This document shows, in pieces, positions 1-10,722 of a stretch of DNA of 64,000 nucleotides. Source of the stretch: Dichotomocladium elegans (taxonomy: Eukaryota; Mucoromycota; Mucoromycetes; Mucorales; Lichtheimiaceae); assembly GCA_025716815.1 (NCBI GenBank), contig JAIXMN010000004.1, positions 1 through 64,000 of the forward strand, read 5' to 3'. Position 1 is the stretch's first letter, and each line of letters opens with the position of its first letter. A program made the translations under genes and the position numbers. The notes beneath the pieces are model-generated. The model saw nothing but the letters and a program-made list of their open reading frames with translations. It ran no database searches and had not been told where the DNA came from.

Positions 1-1517
1 TGACTCAGGTACCGTACAGAAAGCATCTTTCGGGATCGTTGCATTGGCCTTGATATATGGTTCGAGTGCCCTATGGAATGCAGTTTGTTCAGACGGTGTA
101 CCTGCAGGTGAATTGTTCGGTTCGGCTTCGTCTTCATATGGCACGACACGTTCATCCTTCTTGTTTAATAGTTCGTCGTCATCATCCCACCTTGTCGCAA
201 CGCCAGTCAAAGCAACACCAAGTCTTGGCAGTAAGTCTAGACCTATTATGACATCGGTGTCATCATTAAGATCCATAACTTCAAACGAATGCTTGATAGT
301 TCGATGGTTGTAGCGTATAAGAAGCGGATCGGTGGTGCCCAAACGGGGTAATTGATCATTTTTTCCAGCGTATAGGATGAGTCCTGAAGCGTCATTGATA
401 ACCCAGTTGTTTTTTAAGCAAATATCTTTATTAAGAACCGACATTTCCGCTCCAGTGTCGAGGAGACCCAAGAGACGCTCACTCTGTATGAGGATAGGAG
501 TTGTCAGCCTTAAAGAATCGCTTCGGGTATTCAACGCATTCAAACGCAATCGCTTACCGGACGAATGTTTAGCCAGTTCCAGACAGGCATCGGCATCAAG
601 CTCCATGAGCTCGAGCTCCTCGTCGGCGGGGTGCTTCTTTTCGGCAACCTGTCGAGCAGGGCACGAATCGGCAGTGGCGGTCTTGGTGAGGGTTAGGCGG
701 TTAAGCCTCTTGCGCTCCCTCTTCTCCTTCATCGCGATCTTGTACTCCTCGCAGCGATGGCCCTTGCTCCAGTCCTTCTTGCAATAGATGCAGCGGCTTT
801 CCTTGATGGCACGCTGCTCTTCGGTGAGTTCCTTGGTAGGTTTTGGCTTGGGCTGGGGGGACTTGCTGCGCCGACGGCGCTCTGAACGTTCACGACGTTC
901 GTGACGCCAATCGTGTCTGTCGCGGCGGAAGGAACGGTTTCTCGATCGTCGATCGGAATAGCGGTGGTGGTGGTGCTCGGCAGGGTCGTCACGTTGGGCA
1001 CGCGAACTACGATTGCGAGTGCGGATCTCCGTCGCCTGGATCAGTACGCCAAGTCGGACAACCTCCTCAACGCATTGGGGTCGACGGGAGCCATGCTGGC
1101 CATGCCACGCAACTCGAACGTCCTGCTGGAAGTCGGCTTCCAGGGAAAACAAGAAACGCATCGCCATATTCTCGTCGTCCTTGATGCCAGCCTTCTTCAT
1201 CGCGTCTTGGTACTCGTCACCGTAGTCAAGGATATTTGCCCCACGGGGCATCTCCATCGTGAACACCTTGGTGGCGGCAGACAGCGAACGACTCGTACCA
1301 TGGAAACGTTCGGCGAACACTCGGCAAACCTGTGACCAGTCATATCCTTTGTTAGCAACGTAAGAATCAAACCAGTTACTCAGGTTGGCGGGCATAGCAA
1401 GCGCGAGCCAGCGCTGCCAGTCGTGGTCCACATCCACCTCACCAGCCTCAAGAACGAGCTGGAAGCGGCGGAGGAACTCTTCCACCGAGCTGAACACCTT
1501 TTGGCCGGGGTCGGACA
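1..1517 (-). pseudogene. gypsy element A' gag-protease, 3' part (split by MULE 1)
   Basis: Minus-strand continuation of the gag that starts at 6884. It aligns throughout with the gag-protease of element A (29912-32437). From the MULE border it reads the FSSVEEFLRRFQ gag core, a C-x2-C-x-H-x-C zinc knuckle near 750-800, and a retropepsin core LLDTGAE near 450-470, then runs open to the window edge where RT should begin. The parts I translated show no stop, so the visible damage is the MULE insertion, not decay. Gag packages the RNA and protease matures the polyprotein. The rest of pol lies left of the window. Confidence 0.85.
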
Positions 1518-1832
1518 CAACTTACTTATATTGCCTCAAAAGTTCGGCACTCCCCCCCCAACTCAATTTTTTTTTGAGGTCAGACACACATCCAGCTTAA
1601 AAAATTTCAGGCAATGAATCCTTTGTCTTTTTTGCGAATTCATTTGCATCAGTCCATTCCTTAACAGTAATGCGGTAACTTCAATTCAATCTGACGAGAG
1701 AGACGTGTGCGGATGACATTCAATGTAGGGGATGTGCGCAATCTCTTCATCGTTAATTCTTTTCTTTTCAACATGGCCCAGTTTGTGCTTAAGGCAATTC
1801 GGCAATTTCCCTCAACTACAAAGACATCTTAT
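1518..1832 (+). repeat. MULE 1 left terminal inverted repeat
   Basis: About 315 bp, nearly identical to the reverse complement of 6036-6349. Similarity fades just after CTCAACTACAAAGA, where the copies differ by a short indel. It includes a poly-T/poly-C stretch that differs slightly between copies. Confidence 0.92.
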
Positions 1833-3310
1833 TCTCAATGTTCGATGCGACGTTGGATCGCTGCGACATCAATAAATCCGTATGAGACATATGTCCAAGC
1901 GTCATAAGAATTATATTTCTACGCGTGCCGTGGTCATTTGGTACAGCTAAATCAAATTCGAAATCAGGTTTCCAGATAGTCTAATTTTATTAAAATAGAC
2001 AGCAACAAATAGCAGGAGATGACAAGAAGTAACAGTTGCGTGGTTAAGAGTAATAGCATTGTATCATGGGCTGGAGTGAAACGGGTCTAATTAACGTAAA
2101 CTTAATTCCAAAACTCGGCTACATTAACAAGAAAAAAGGGATACGTGTTGTATTCCCGTTTTCATCGTTATTCACATAAGCAACCAATTGCGGATGGGCA
2201 TTGGGCATTACAATTCCAGGAAACAGTAATTACTGGTATAAGCCAACCAAGCATGAATGCGTTTCTTCTTTCCTTGCTGATGGTAGTGGGCAAGAAAGGA
2301 AATGGATAAAATAACCAAAGCCAGTAAGCGGGATGTCTGGATGGAATTAACAACACTGCAATCGTCAATTTCACGACATCTTCTCCACGTTGCCTATTTG
2401 ATGCATCCATCATAAGTGCACATCATTCATAATCCTTATGGAGCATGCAGCTTCCGTTTCCATTTATTCCCTACATATGTTCTCATTCCTCCTGCCAGCA
2501 CTTAACTAATCCTTATTTCACAAACCACAAAGTCCTTGGCATTTGTAGATTCTGTAGCCATCAATCACTACGTGTCTCTTGGTCTACGCCTCCTATAGCG
2601 ACAATATAAAGCTTGCGCGGAAATGACCCGACAAATAGAAGCAGCTGATAATTACCGACTTCCCAGGTCAATCGTGTTAATAATGGATAACGCCCTGCTG
2701 TTTATGCCTTTCTTTCTTTCACAGACACAAATTAAGATAAGTCGATTATAGGTGACGCACAACGGTCGATCTCCGTACAATGTGTAGAATGTTGTGCCCA
2801 ATGGCTCTGTTGGTCTTGATGTTTGTACCAGATGTGAAGCAATTAATGTCCTCAGCACAAAAATCACCGCGGAAAATAGACAGGCTTATATTTAGAGGCC
2901 GACGTCTGTAGTTTTTTCCCTGTTTAATTTCGCGTTACAATCCTTGCCATGGAACAAGACTTTTTCAATTGCTGCTTTTTAGATAAACCATGCATAGTCA
3001 TTGTCACGAATCACTGAGAGAAATCACCAGAGACTTGTCAGTATTCAAACGCCATGCAGCAACAGCTTTCGTCTTATATGAGATTATACTAAACTACGCG
3101 GAATCATTCTTTAGTGGTTACTGTTACGCGCATTCAGTTGCGATTGTTGAAAAAAGACCATGCTAATAAGTCACAACAGATGAATGAACTATAAAACTCT
3201 TTTGAACGCCATTCGCCGTTAAACTTGAACGTAAGTACAGCAGTCCGCGGAACATTATCTTTCGAAAGTGATTGACGTATATTTCTGGTACATTAAACAA
3301 TGCGCGAGTA
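1833..3310. other. MULE 1 interior without recognisable gene
   Basis: About 1.5 kb of AT-rich sequence between the left inverted repeat and the transposase stop. The open frames here (for example 2168-2413 and 2652-2867, minus) are short and resemble nothing I recognise. No internal repeat or RNA gene is evident. Confidence 0.6.
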
Positions 3311-5519
3311 TCAATTGTTTTGACGGCGGAAATTAGCATTTGGAGGAATGGTAAGAGCTGCGCCAATGAAGGAATTAATTGAGGAAAGCTCTTCAGTAAG
3401 GTTATTAATCCGTGTGACGGCTTCTGCAATCTTGTCAGGATCTTCAACCATCGATCCCCCAATGCGACGTCTAAGAGCAGTGATGGATGCTGCGTGCTTC
3501 TGAAGTGCATCCTCAAGTAGCTCTTTCGCCGTTGGCGTATGCGTCAGGCGTTCTCTGGCAGAAGTAACCGGTTCATGTGGCACCTGTTGCATATATGTTG
3601 CAGAACTGTCCAAAAGTGCTGGACGGACAACTACACCGTTGACATGTTGTTGCACTAGAAACATATGCTTACATGGGCGGCGCGTTGTGCTAAACCAAGG
3701 ACAAGTGCAAGCTGTAATCTGTGAACCACTGGTGTGGACCTGGTAAGAAAGGTAAGAGTATGCTAGGATAAAAGGCGTGTTGAATCATGACTTCCTTACT
3801 TCATACGTGGTTCCATCCATTGAAAACGAGCTAACGATATACTCGTTTTCCGCTTGCAACGTTATCATTGCGGGTAACATGGCACGATCGACCAACTCAG
3901 CTTTTCTTTCTTCTCTGCGGAAGCGATGTTCATTAATACCCATTCGGCCAACGTTGGCGGACAGTCGTCGAATCTCTTGTTTTATGTCGAATTCGACAAC
4001 TGACGTCAAGATCTCGAGAAGCGCATCCATACGATGGACACGTTTACGCTGCAAGTAAACGGTCTTAAGCTGGTTGTGCCAAGATTCAACATAGTTGTTG
4101 GTTTCCATGTTGGTGTATACAGCTGGCTGGTGGCAGGCCGCCCAACGTTCGCATCCTTGCGCTCCTTCAACCCAGTAACGCTTAAAGTAAGTCGCGAATT
4201 CAACCTGGGTCCGTGTGTATCTGTTGAGAAAGGTATCAAGAAGTTCGTTGAACTTCTCGATATCCTTCTCATACATCAGGTCGCGCAGGTGCTGGCGGAC
4301 TACTTTTCTTGCTTGCTCTGGTGTCCGTCCTTGCTCTCCAACAACTTTCGATTGCACGTTCTTCATCCATGCGCGCATGACGTGCCATGTACAGTACTGA
4401 ATGGTGCAGCTCTCCCACACCTCACAGATCGCGTTGTCCTCTGGAAGACTGCAATCTATTGTGATTCTGTGTGGGACTACGCCAAGTGAATGCAAGAAGC
4501 GGAACCAGCGAACAAGGGGATGGGATGACAGATTATTTGTCAAAAGGTAGGCAACAGGAACACCACGACCAGCTATAGGATGGCGGATGACCATGGTGTA
4601 TAACACACCATCGTTGTAACGGCTGACATCATGGGTTGCATCCAAAGAAAAGAACTTGGCACCAACGAGCAGCGTTTTCTGCCATGGAGCAGTGAAACCG
4701 AAGGCGAAGTATTCAGCAGAAAGAGCACTTCCTGCATCATCGCCATCGGTCCACGTCTCATACCCTTTAGCACTAAGTTCTGTCAGCCACTTTTGGATCG
4801 ATTCGAAATCGTTGTCGCTTCTCTCGCATTTTTGCTGACGATGTTTATAATAAACATTATAAACATCAGTGGTGCTGATATGGGCCTCTCGTTGATTACT
4901 GTTTACACCGTCATATTCATGCTGCAGCGACGTGCGAATTTGACGAACATTATATCCTTTGCGGATTTCAGCAAGGATGCGTGCTTTGAGCTCGTCAGAA
5001 AGTGGCAAGTACTTGACATCGTCGATAGATCCAGGGATGTGACCGGTATGCTCCTTAGTATAATGAAAAACGACCTTGGTCGGATCGTCTTTATAGCATG
5101 TAAGCTTTAAACCGGCCTCGCATCCTACTTGCTTCGATTTTTTCTGGATAGGCCGACTTCCTTGGCCCTCTTCTGATATGCTAGCTCTGCTGTCGCCGCT
5201 ATGTTTCACGCGGAAACGTGTCGAGCGGTGACAGTTATAATATCGCGTCCACAGCACTTTCTTCTTGAAATTTTTCGAGCGTTTCGGCGTATCTTAATGA
5301 ACTTAACGTTATATTTCCTGTCGTGGGAATATATGTGTCTTCGTTATTACCTTCAGGGTTCATTTCCTTCGGCTGATAGATACGGTCATATACCCAGCAT
5401 TCCCCGGTTTTTTGGGGAGCCTGCTTCAGAACCTCAACATAATTGTCGACATGACATTCGGTCTCGCGCAGATCTTGGTGACGGATCGCGGAAGTGGTGG
5501 CATTGTTATTGCTGCTCAT
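3311..5519 (-). CDS. MULE 1 transposase (FAR1-like, DDE, SWIM finger)
   Basis: Transposase that cuts and rejoins the element ends. The 5' part (5519-about 5245) and the long frame (5257-3800) overlap in different frames, so a one-base frameshift (or unseen intron) lies near 5245. The N-terminus has a C...C...H-x-H FAR1/WRKY-GCM1-type finger (YYNCHR ... HTGH). The MULE catalytic domain follows, with FFSLDATHD (first Asp), ITIDCSLPED (second Asp region) and ETNNYVESWHNQLK. A 60-nt intron, 3740-3799 (GTAAGG...CCAG), restores frame into the SWIM finger ACTCPWF...PCKHMFLV. The C-terminus is a predicted coiled region ending at 3311. Apart from the frameshift the gene looks intact. Confidence 0.88.
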
Positions 5520-6035
5520 TTTCGCCGAGATTCTTTTGTACGATCACTTAGGTGGGAAGCAAAAAAGATATCTAGCACAATACTGCTCCGAATTTTTTTT
5601 ATTGTACCGCATTTCTATTCTGTTCATGTTACATGTTCCCATATCACGCCTTTGCGAAGAAACAAGTTTCGCAGTTTAGTTAAATTACTGCAAACCTCAA
5701 TGCTATGCATAAGGAATGTGCCATGAATGATTCTTTGCGCAATGCTTATTTTACATTCCAACAATCCCTTCCCAGTATGGGTTATATGTCGCGCCAGTAT
5801 CAGAGTTCCTATCCTTCCTCATCTTAGCCCTTAATCAAGGAGACCCAGCTGCCATGATCAACCTGAAAATGCTGCGTTTTTTTTTCGCCCCACCATGGCC
5901 GTTAACATTGCATTACAAATTGTGTACTGATGGTATGATTACGAAGTCATTATCCTTCGAAGTAAACGATCGTGTCTTATTAATCTAATTACAAAAGACA
6001 TCCTAGCGTCTAAGTTATCTATTAGATGCTAAAAG
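5520..6035. other. MULE 1 5' region of transposase gene, no gene seen
   Basis: About 500 bp of AT-rich sequence upstream of the transposase start and before the right inverted repeat. It presumably holds the promoter. I see no further gene. Confidence 0.5.
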
Positions 6036-6349
6036 ATGTTTTCTTTGTAGTTGAGGGAAATTGCCGAATTGCCTTAAGCACAAACTGGGCCATGTTGAAA
6101 AGAAAAGAATTAACGATGAAGAGATTGCGCACATCCCCTACATTGAATGTCATCCGCACACGTCTCTCTCGTCAGATTGAATTGAAGTTACCGCATTACT
6201 GTTAAGGAATGGACTGATGCAAATGAATTCGCAAAAAAGACAAAGGATTCATTGCCTGAAATTTTTTAAGCTGGATGTGTGTCTGACCTCAAAAAAAAAT
6301 TGAGTTGGGTGGGGGAGTGCCGAACTTTTGAGGCAATATAAGTAAGTTG
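6036..6349 (-). repeat. MULE 1 right terminal inverted repeat
   Basis: Inverted copy of 1518-1832, ending in AAGTAAGTTG directly before the 9-bp duplication GGTCGGACA. Confidence 0.92.
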
Positions 6350-6884
6350 GGTCGGACAGGGTCAATCCCTGCACTTGGAACAGAGGGATGTCGCGAATGC
6401 TGACGCGGCCGCTCCTGGAAGGAATGGACCTCACACACTCATCGACGGACGACACACCAAAAGAAGTGCAAACGGAATCCGTGGCGGGGACAGCTGGCTT
6501 GTCAGGTCGAAGACCAGCAATGGGCACAGGCTGCAACGCGGCAATGATCGCCTTCTGGTCATTGACCAAGCGACATGTCAACGCAATACGCCCGGAAATC
6601 GCCTCGATCGCCTCTGCGTCCTGGGCCTGGTACGCCTTGTTTTGCTCCACACACAGCTCCTGGAGCTCGGCCTGCTTCTGCGCCAGAAGCGCGGCGACAG
6701 CAGCCAAAGCATCGGCGGGTTGTTGGGGAGTTTGTTGCACTTGCGTGCGCTCACCCATGCTCACATCGTCGTCGGCAACACCGGGAAAGGAATCGACCTC
6801 AGGGTCGCAGACAGGGGGAACCAGAGAACCTTGGACGGTGGTGGCGGCAGTTGGCAACTCGGTAGTGTTGTTGAGAGTATTCAT
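6350..6884 (-). pseudogene. gypsy element A' gag, 5' part
   Basis: The start codon at 6882-6884 lies only 9 nt after the end of the 5' LTR. The protein begins MNTLNNTTEL and contains a helical segment (ALAAVAALLAQKQAELQELC) and the conserved RSGRVSIRDIPLFQV block, matching the gag N-terminus of element A. It is cut after SDPT by MULE 1 and resumes at 1517. Only 150-200 N-terminal residues remain here. Confidence 0.88.
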
Positions 6885-6893
6885 TGTAAAAAA

Positions 6894-7349
6894 TGTGGTA
6901 AATAAGGTTTGGTAGAAACTGTCAAAGTACAATGAGACTCTTGGAGGTGTTTTTAATCGAAAGAAAAATTCTTCTGTCCGTTTACTCCTACACTACATAG
7001 TTGTTTATATATTGTTATGGATAAAATAGATTCCGCCCGATTGACATGGGTCAATTGTCCTGGAAATTTCCATAAGAGGAGTTGTTGGGGTGCGGTACTT
7101 GACAAGTCATAGAAAAACTTTTCGTTCGTTCCTGTAGCTGAATCCCAGACCATCCTCACGTCGGTAAAACCTCAAAAAACCCAGTGGGAAAAAATAGAGG
7201 AGAAAAGACTGTGGATATGGATCTAGTGGCTATGTATGATCGTGTTTCCCTTGGCTGAGTCGTGTTTCGGTATTGCGGTTGTTCCAGTTCTTTACATCAT
7301 TGCCATGGATATTCACTTCATTGGTGCTCTTGCAATCACCTATGCGACA
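6894..7349 (-). repeat. 5' LTR of gypsy element A' (diverged LTR-A subfamily)
   Basis: On the plus strand it starts TGTGGTAAATAAGG and ends ATCACCTATGCGACA. The end and a central block (CAGACCATCCTCACGTCGG) match the 396-bp LTR-A, but other parts are divergent and the length is 456 bp. It is followed immediately by the TTTTTTAC-ATG leader into gag on the minus strand. It acts as promoter/terminator for the element. Confidence 0.85.
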
Positions 7350-7823
7350 ATATGAGAGAATTACAAGGTTCAAGGTGGGTGGGAATATGTATACTAAATC
7401 GAGGCGCAGGTTGCGTTTGTGATCATTGCTTGGTGAAAACCAAGAAATACTGATCGCTGGAAAATGAGAAAAGGAAATATGGAAATATGGGGAAAAGCGC
7501 ATGGCCGTGGAATGATTGATATGGAAGGAATATTTACTTTCAAGGAGTTTGCGTGATTTTTTTACCTTTCACGTTCTGCAAATATAAAACCTGAGATATC
7601 CTAAAAGAGATGTGTATTGAGCCAGCTTCACATCGAAATACTACCAGCTATTATCTAAAGAGTTGGTCATTTCGCCAAAGTCAACTATGTATGAGCTATA
7701 ACGAAGCTACATTTCTTGCTGGTTTTGTTTATTCCGCAACTTTGCACTAACTGTATTCCTCATTCTCAAACTCCCACATCCCATTTCTTGCACATCTGTA
7801 ATTGCTATTGTTATACATTAACA
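7350..7823. other. unassigned spacer
   Basis: Flank of the A' element, about 470 bp and AT-rich. Short frames at 7230-7502 (minus) and 7262-7453 (plus) show no conserved motif. I see nothing I can support. Confidence 0.5.
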
Positions 7824-8075
7824 GGATTATAATGGCAGGAACCCAATGTCTAGGTTGATTTGGACAGATCTAACGAATCGGAACAGATCCGCGAAGTGCA
7901 ATCCATATGTGATCCGGATCGGTTCAGATCCGTGAAGTGCAATCCGTATGAGATCTGGATTGCAAATGTCCTACACCGGATCCGCAAAATCCGAGATGAG
8001 GTCAATCCGAATCCGCACCATTGCCTTTTGATCTGGATTGGATCATAAGATCCGGATTCGATGAGAAACCCTAGT
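7824..8075. repeat. GATC/CCGGAT-rich degenerate repeat, possible non-autonomous element
   Basis: About 200 bp dense in GATCC, CCGGAT and ATCCG words. Two diverged copies of a unit of about 38 bp run in tandem (cores CAGATCCGCGAAGTGCAATCC and CAGATCCGTGAAGTGCAATCC). It abuts the broken end of element C pol near 8075, so it is either an insertion or the far side of a deletion. Family unknown. Confidence 0.5.
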
Positions 8076-8340
8076 AACTCGGTATTCTTTATTGCCAATA
8101 GTGATTCAATATGTCTAACGTCAGCGGCAAGTGCTTTTCGATCATCCTCGTCTTGCTCGGCCCGGGGATCGTCAGACAAATCGATCAATGGTCTCTCCGA
8201 TGGGCGCGGTTCTTGCGTTGGTACAGTTATACCAGCAGGCGGATCTGAGGTTGGGCGTTGGGATTGGGTGACCAGGTTGAGAGATGGACGTGCGCGCGAA
8301 AGGACTCCCTCTATTCCTGACACGCGTTGGCTTTTAAATC
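8076..8340 (-). pseudogene. gypsy element C pol start (pre-protease), truncated
   Basis: Reads in the -1 frame relative to the C gag from the slippery heptamer at 8332-8338. Residues such as SGIEGVLSRARPSLNL and HIESLLAIKNTEL align with the region just upstream of protease in element D (SGVERVPSRQPISLN, YIESLNAINTDL). Similarity stops at 8075 at the GATC-rich block, so the protease active site and all downstream pol are missing. Confidence 0.8.
8293..8338 (-). promoter_or_regulatory. -1 ribosomal frameshift signal, element C gag/pol
   Basis: On the minus strand: TTTAAAA in gag phase GAT TTA AAA, a 6-nt spacer GCCAAC, then a predicted hairpin GCGTG-TC-AGGA / 10-nt loop / TCCT-TT-CGCGC. The gag stop TAG is in the loop and pol lies in the -1 frame. 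Element D has the same layout (see 15791). Confidence 0.75.
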
Positions 8341-8490
8341 GCCATGTAGAAATTTATCAGATGAACCAGACCGAGAATAGCGCGGCGATGGGCAATTGCG
8401 AGTGAGATGGCCACGACCATCACAATTGTAACAGCGGCGAGGGCGATTTTGCTGGTGCGATCTGGTTGTGCCTTGAGAACGGCGGTTGAT

Positions 8491-8887
8491 TGTTGCATAG
8501 GTGATTACGGATTGAAGGATCCATGACGCCGCGTTATAACCAGATCCATTTCCACAGTCTTTTTCCCTCTATTTTTCTCCCACTGGGTTTTTATGAGGTT
8601 TTACCGACGTGAGGATGGTCTGAAAGGAACAAGGACATATAACGTATGATAGAGGTCACCGATACACACATAAGCACCTTATCTGTAATAGTGCTACCAT
8701 CTCCGAGTACCCGTGTAAGACGGAGTAGCCAGTTGACCTAATTAGGACCTCTGCCATAAATCATATAAATAGTAGATAAATGTGTAGCGATGGAGGATCT
8801 TAGTTCTGATTTCATTCGAATAAAAGACATCCACGAGTCTCATCGTATTCTAACTGTCCAACTTAAAAAACAACTAAAACACCACAT
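8491..8887 (-). repeat. solo LTR of family A (copy 1), TSD TTGAT
   Basis: 397 bp, inverted relative to the LTRs of element A (starts TGTTGCATAGGTGATTACGG, ends AAAACACCACA). TTGAT flanks both sides (8486-8490 and 8888-8892). It interrupts element C gag before the zinc knuckle. A solo LTR arises when the two LTRs of an inserted element recombine. Confidence 0.93.
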
Positions 8888-9623
8888 TGATCACATCCAA
8901 ATCCATAGGCGTGGGACCCTCAGCCTGTTGGACCATGATTGGAGCAGGATGTGTTGCTGGGCGGTGGATATCCGAGTAGTGGCGCTCCGTAGGATTGCCG
9001 TTTCCAGCGGCATACTCCTTCATTGCTTCGTACGACTCGGCAGCATTATACGCGGCAAGCAGAGTGGATGGTTCCTTCATCAGAATGGGGAGGCGAGCGT
9101 CCAAGTCGAGTCCATGAATGAACGCATCAATCGCGTCCTCTTGGTCCATGCCTGGCAGGTCCAGCATAATATCCCTAAATGTGATCACATACTCTCGAAT
9201 GGTGCCAGTGGAAGTGGTACCTTGTTTGAGCTGGCGGAGCTTGTTGCGGGCTACCTGGGCGTAGTTGCGTGGCTTGAACTCCCCACGAATGGCCGCACAA
9301 AAGTCTTCCCACGTCTTCGGCGTCTGGTCGGTATCAGCATCTGGACTGAACGACATTTCCAGGTGTCTCCACCATGTTGCAGCACCGTCGCATAGGAGCG
9401 TCGAAGTGTAGACCACTCTTTCAGGGTCACTGAGTTCGGCATGATCGACGTACTTATCGACGGTGTGTAACCAGGCTTCCACCGCTGACGACGAGCGATC
9501 GCCACGAAAGAGGTCAGGCTGTACAGGTTTGACCTTCATGCCGGGTACCGAATGGTGCTTGGATTCCTCGCGCAGGGCCTTGATTTCTTGTTGCTGTGCT
9601 TGCATTTGTTGCATCATCACATG

Positions 9624-9994
9624 TGAGATGGATGGATTAGAGAGAATGAAAAAAGACAACTATAAAAGTATCTTTGAGGTTGATGTTTATTCCTGAAAAT
9701 AAAATAACTCTCTTTTATAATAATTCTATTAGAACGGCGATGTAAGTGCTTAATCCTGTTAGGACGTATCGGATGAGAGCATTCTCTTTTCATTGTCCTC
9801 TTCAAGACCAGTGATGGATCCTGGGTAGAGGAAGTACCTTTGATAGGTGCGATTGTCCTGTCACGCAAGCGGATATGAAAATATCGGTCCCTGAACATCA
9901 ATGTGTTAAATTCATCATTGTCTTAGTTTCAGGATATCGGCGATAGTGATGTGAAACCGGCTAAGTTCTCTAACACAGATCAATGTTCACCACA
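9624..9994 (-). repeat. solo LTR of an otherwise unseen family (LTR-F), TSD ACATG
   Basis: 371 bp. On the minus strand it starts TGTGGTGAACATTG and ends CCATCCATCTCA. ACATG stands at 9619-9623 and 9995-9999. Removing it plus one duplication rejoins the C gag reading frame. No internal coding region of this family is present in the window. Confidence 0.85.
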
Positions 9995-10145
9995 ACATGC
10001 ATTGCCTCGAGAATCGCCTTGGAGTCCGTCATCGTGTTTTGCTCTTCGTCTGAATCGGAAATGTTATTGTCTTGAAAACGGTGTCGTTGGAATGTTGTTT
10101 TTTTAAACTTTGCTTGCGATGAATCACTAGGCATCAGCTACCAAA

Positions 10146-10447
10146 TGTCGTCTTTTTATCAAACTTGGATACCACTGAGAAGAGACGACGTCCACTGAGA
10201 GAATAACCACAAAGAGATAACCATGGAGAGATAGAACCACACAGATAGTCGTCCGGACAATATATGATCATGTTTTATTACGATAAAATGTCCCATTATT
10301 TATACTGTATTGACTTGTAAGAAATGAGTGCAATGCTGTCAAGATTGCTACTGATGACTCATGTTTAGCAACCATTGTCATTCGGACTTTGTCTAAAAAG
10401 TGCTACGCTCCGCGGTAATGGTCATGTAGCCAGTGATTAAAATAATC
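10146..10447 (-). repeat. 5' LTR of element C, main part
   Basis: The plus-strand start TGTCGTCTTTTT and several blocks (GGATACCAC, GACGACGTCCAC, AACCACAAAG) match the D LTR in inverse orientation. The minus-strand end is followed by TTTGGTAGCTGATG, the same primer-site block as D. The LTR continues on the far side of MULE 2 (14427-14439) and then of element D (about 25892-25898), making roughly 330 bp in all. Confidence 0.75.
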
Positions 10448-10568
10448 GGGTTTTGCTATTTGCACCACCCCATTTACACCACCCCTGTTTCAAACCCAGC
10501 CGGCGGCCCACCCCGCACCACGCTCTTACACCACCCCTCATGCAAACCTCACCCAGCGCGCACCACCC
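10448..10568 (+). repeat. MULE 2 left terminal inverted repeat
   Basis: About 120 bp, matching the reverse complement of 14286-14418 with a few differences. CACCACCCC / ACACCACCCC words recur within it. Confidence 0.9.
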
Positions 10569-10722
10569 CAACTCAAACTGTGGCCATTCATCTTCATAGA
10601 CAGCATGGACATTGCTGGCAGATGTTTCAAATAAATGCATTACCACCCGCTGTAAAGCGTGAGTCAGTTTCTGTAATGCGTGTTTTTTTTATTAAAAAAA
10701 GCCCTTTAAATGTAGGCAATTG

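Larger units (their letters stand above)
1518..6349 (-). mobile_element. MULE 1 (Mutator-like element), complete, 9-bp TSD
   Basis: Both borders are exact. GGTCGGACA stands directly outside each end (1509-1517 and 6350-6358), and the ends CAACTTACTT / AAGTAAGTTG open inverted repeats of about 315 bp. A 9-bp duplication with long inverted repeats is the Mutator signature, and the element encodes a MULE transposase with a SWIM zinc finger on the minus strand. Taking out the element plus one duplication rejoins the A' gag. Length is 4,832 bp. Confidence 0.95.
8341..10130 (-). pseudogene. gypsy element C gag, split by two solo LTRs
   Basis: Minus strand, starting near 10130 (ATGCCTAGTG, just after LTR C and the TTTGGTAGC block). 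Gag residues run to 9995, are interrupted by a solo LTR (9624-9994), resume at MMQQMQAQQQ, and continue through a Ty3-type capsid (VEAWLHTVDKYVDH, ATWWRHL, FKPRNYAQVARNKL, MDLD) to 8888. A solo LTR-A (8491-8887) follows, then the C-terminus with zinc knuckle CYNCDGRGHLTRNC (C-x2-C-x4-H-x4-C) and a stop after the slippery site. It is the homologue of element D gag. Inactive because of the insertions and the missing pol. Confidence 0.85.

Noticed and set aside
729..1001. Minus-strand 90-residue frame and plus-strand frames in 1-1517 as genes
   Set aside because: They are shadows of the A' gag-protease frame, which aligns with element A.
5230..5260. Intron at the frame change in the MULE 1 transposase
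   Set aside because: No GT-AG pair of normal length fits; a one-base shift joins the FAR1-like finger directly.
7230..7502. 90-residue minus frame near 7230
   Set aside because: It spans the LTR A' border and has no recognisable similarity.
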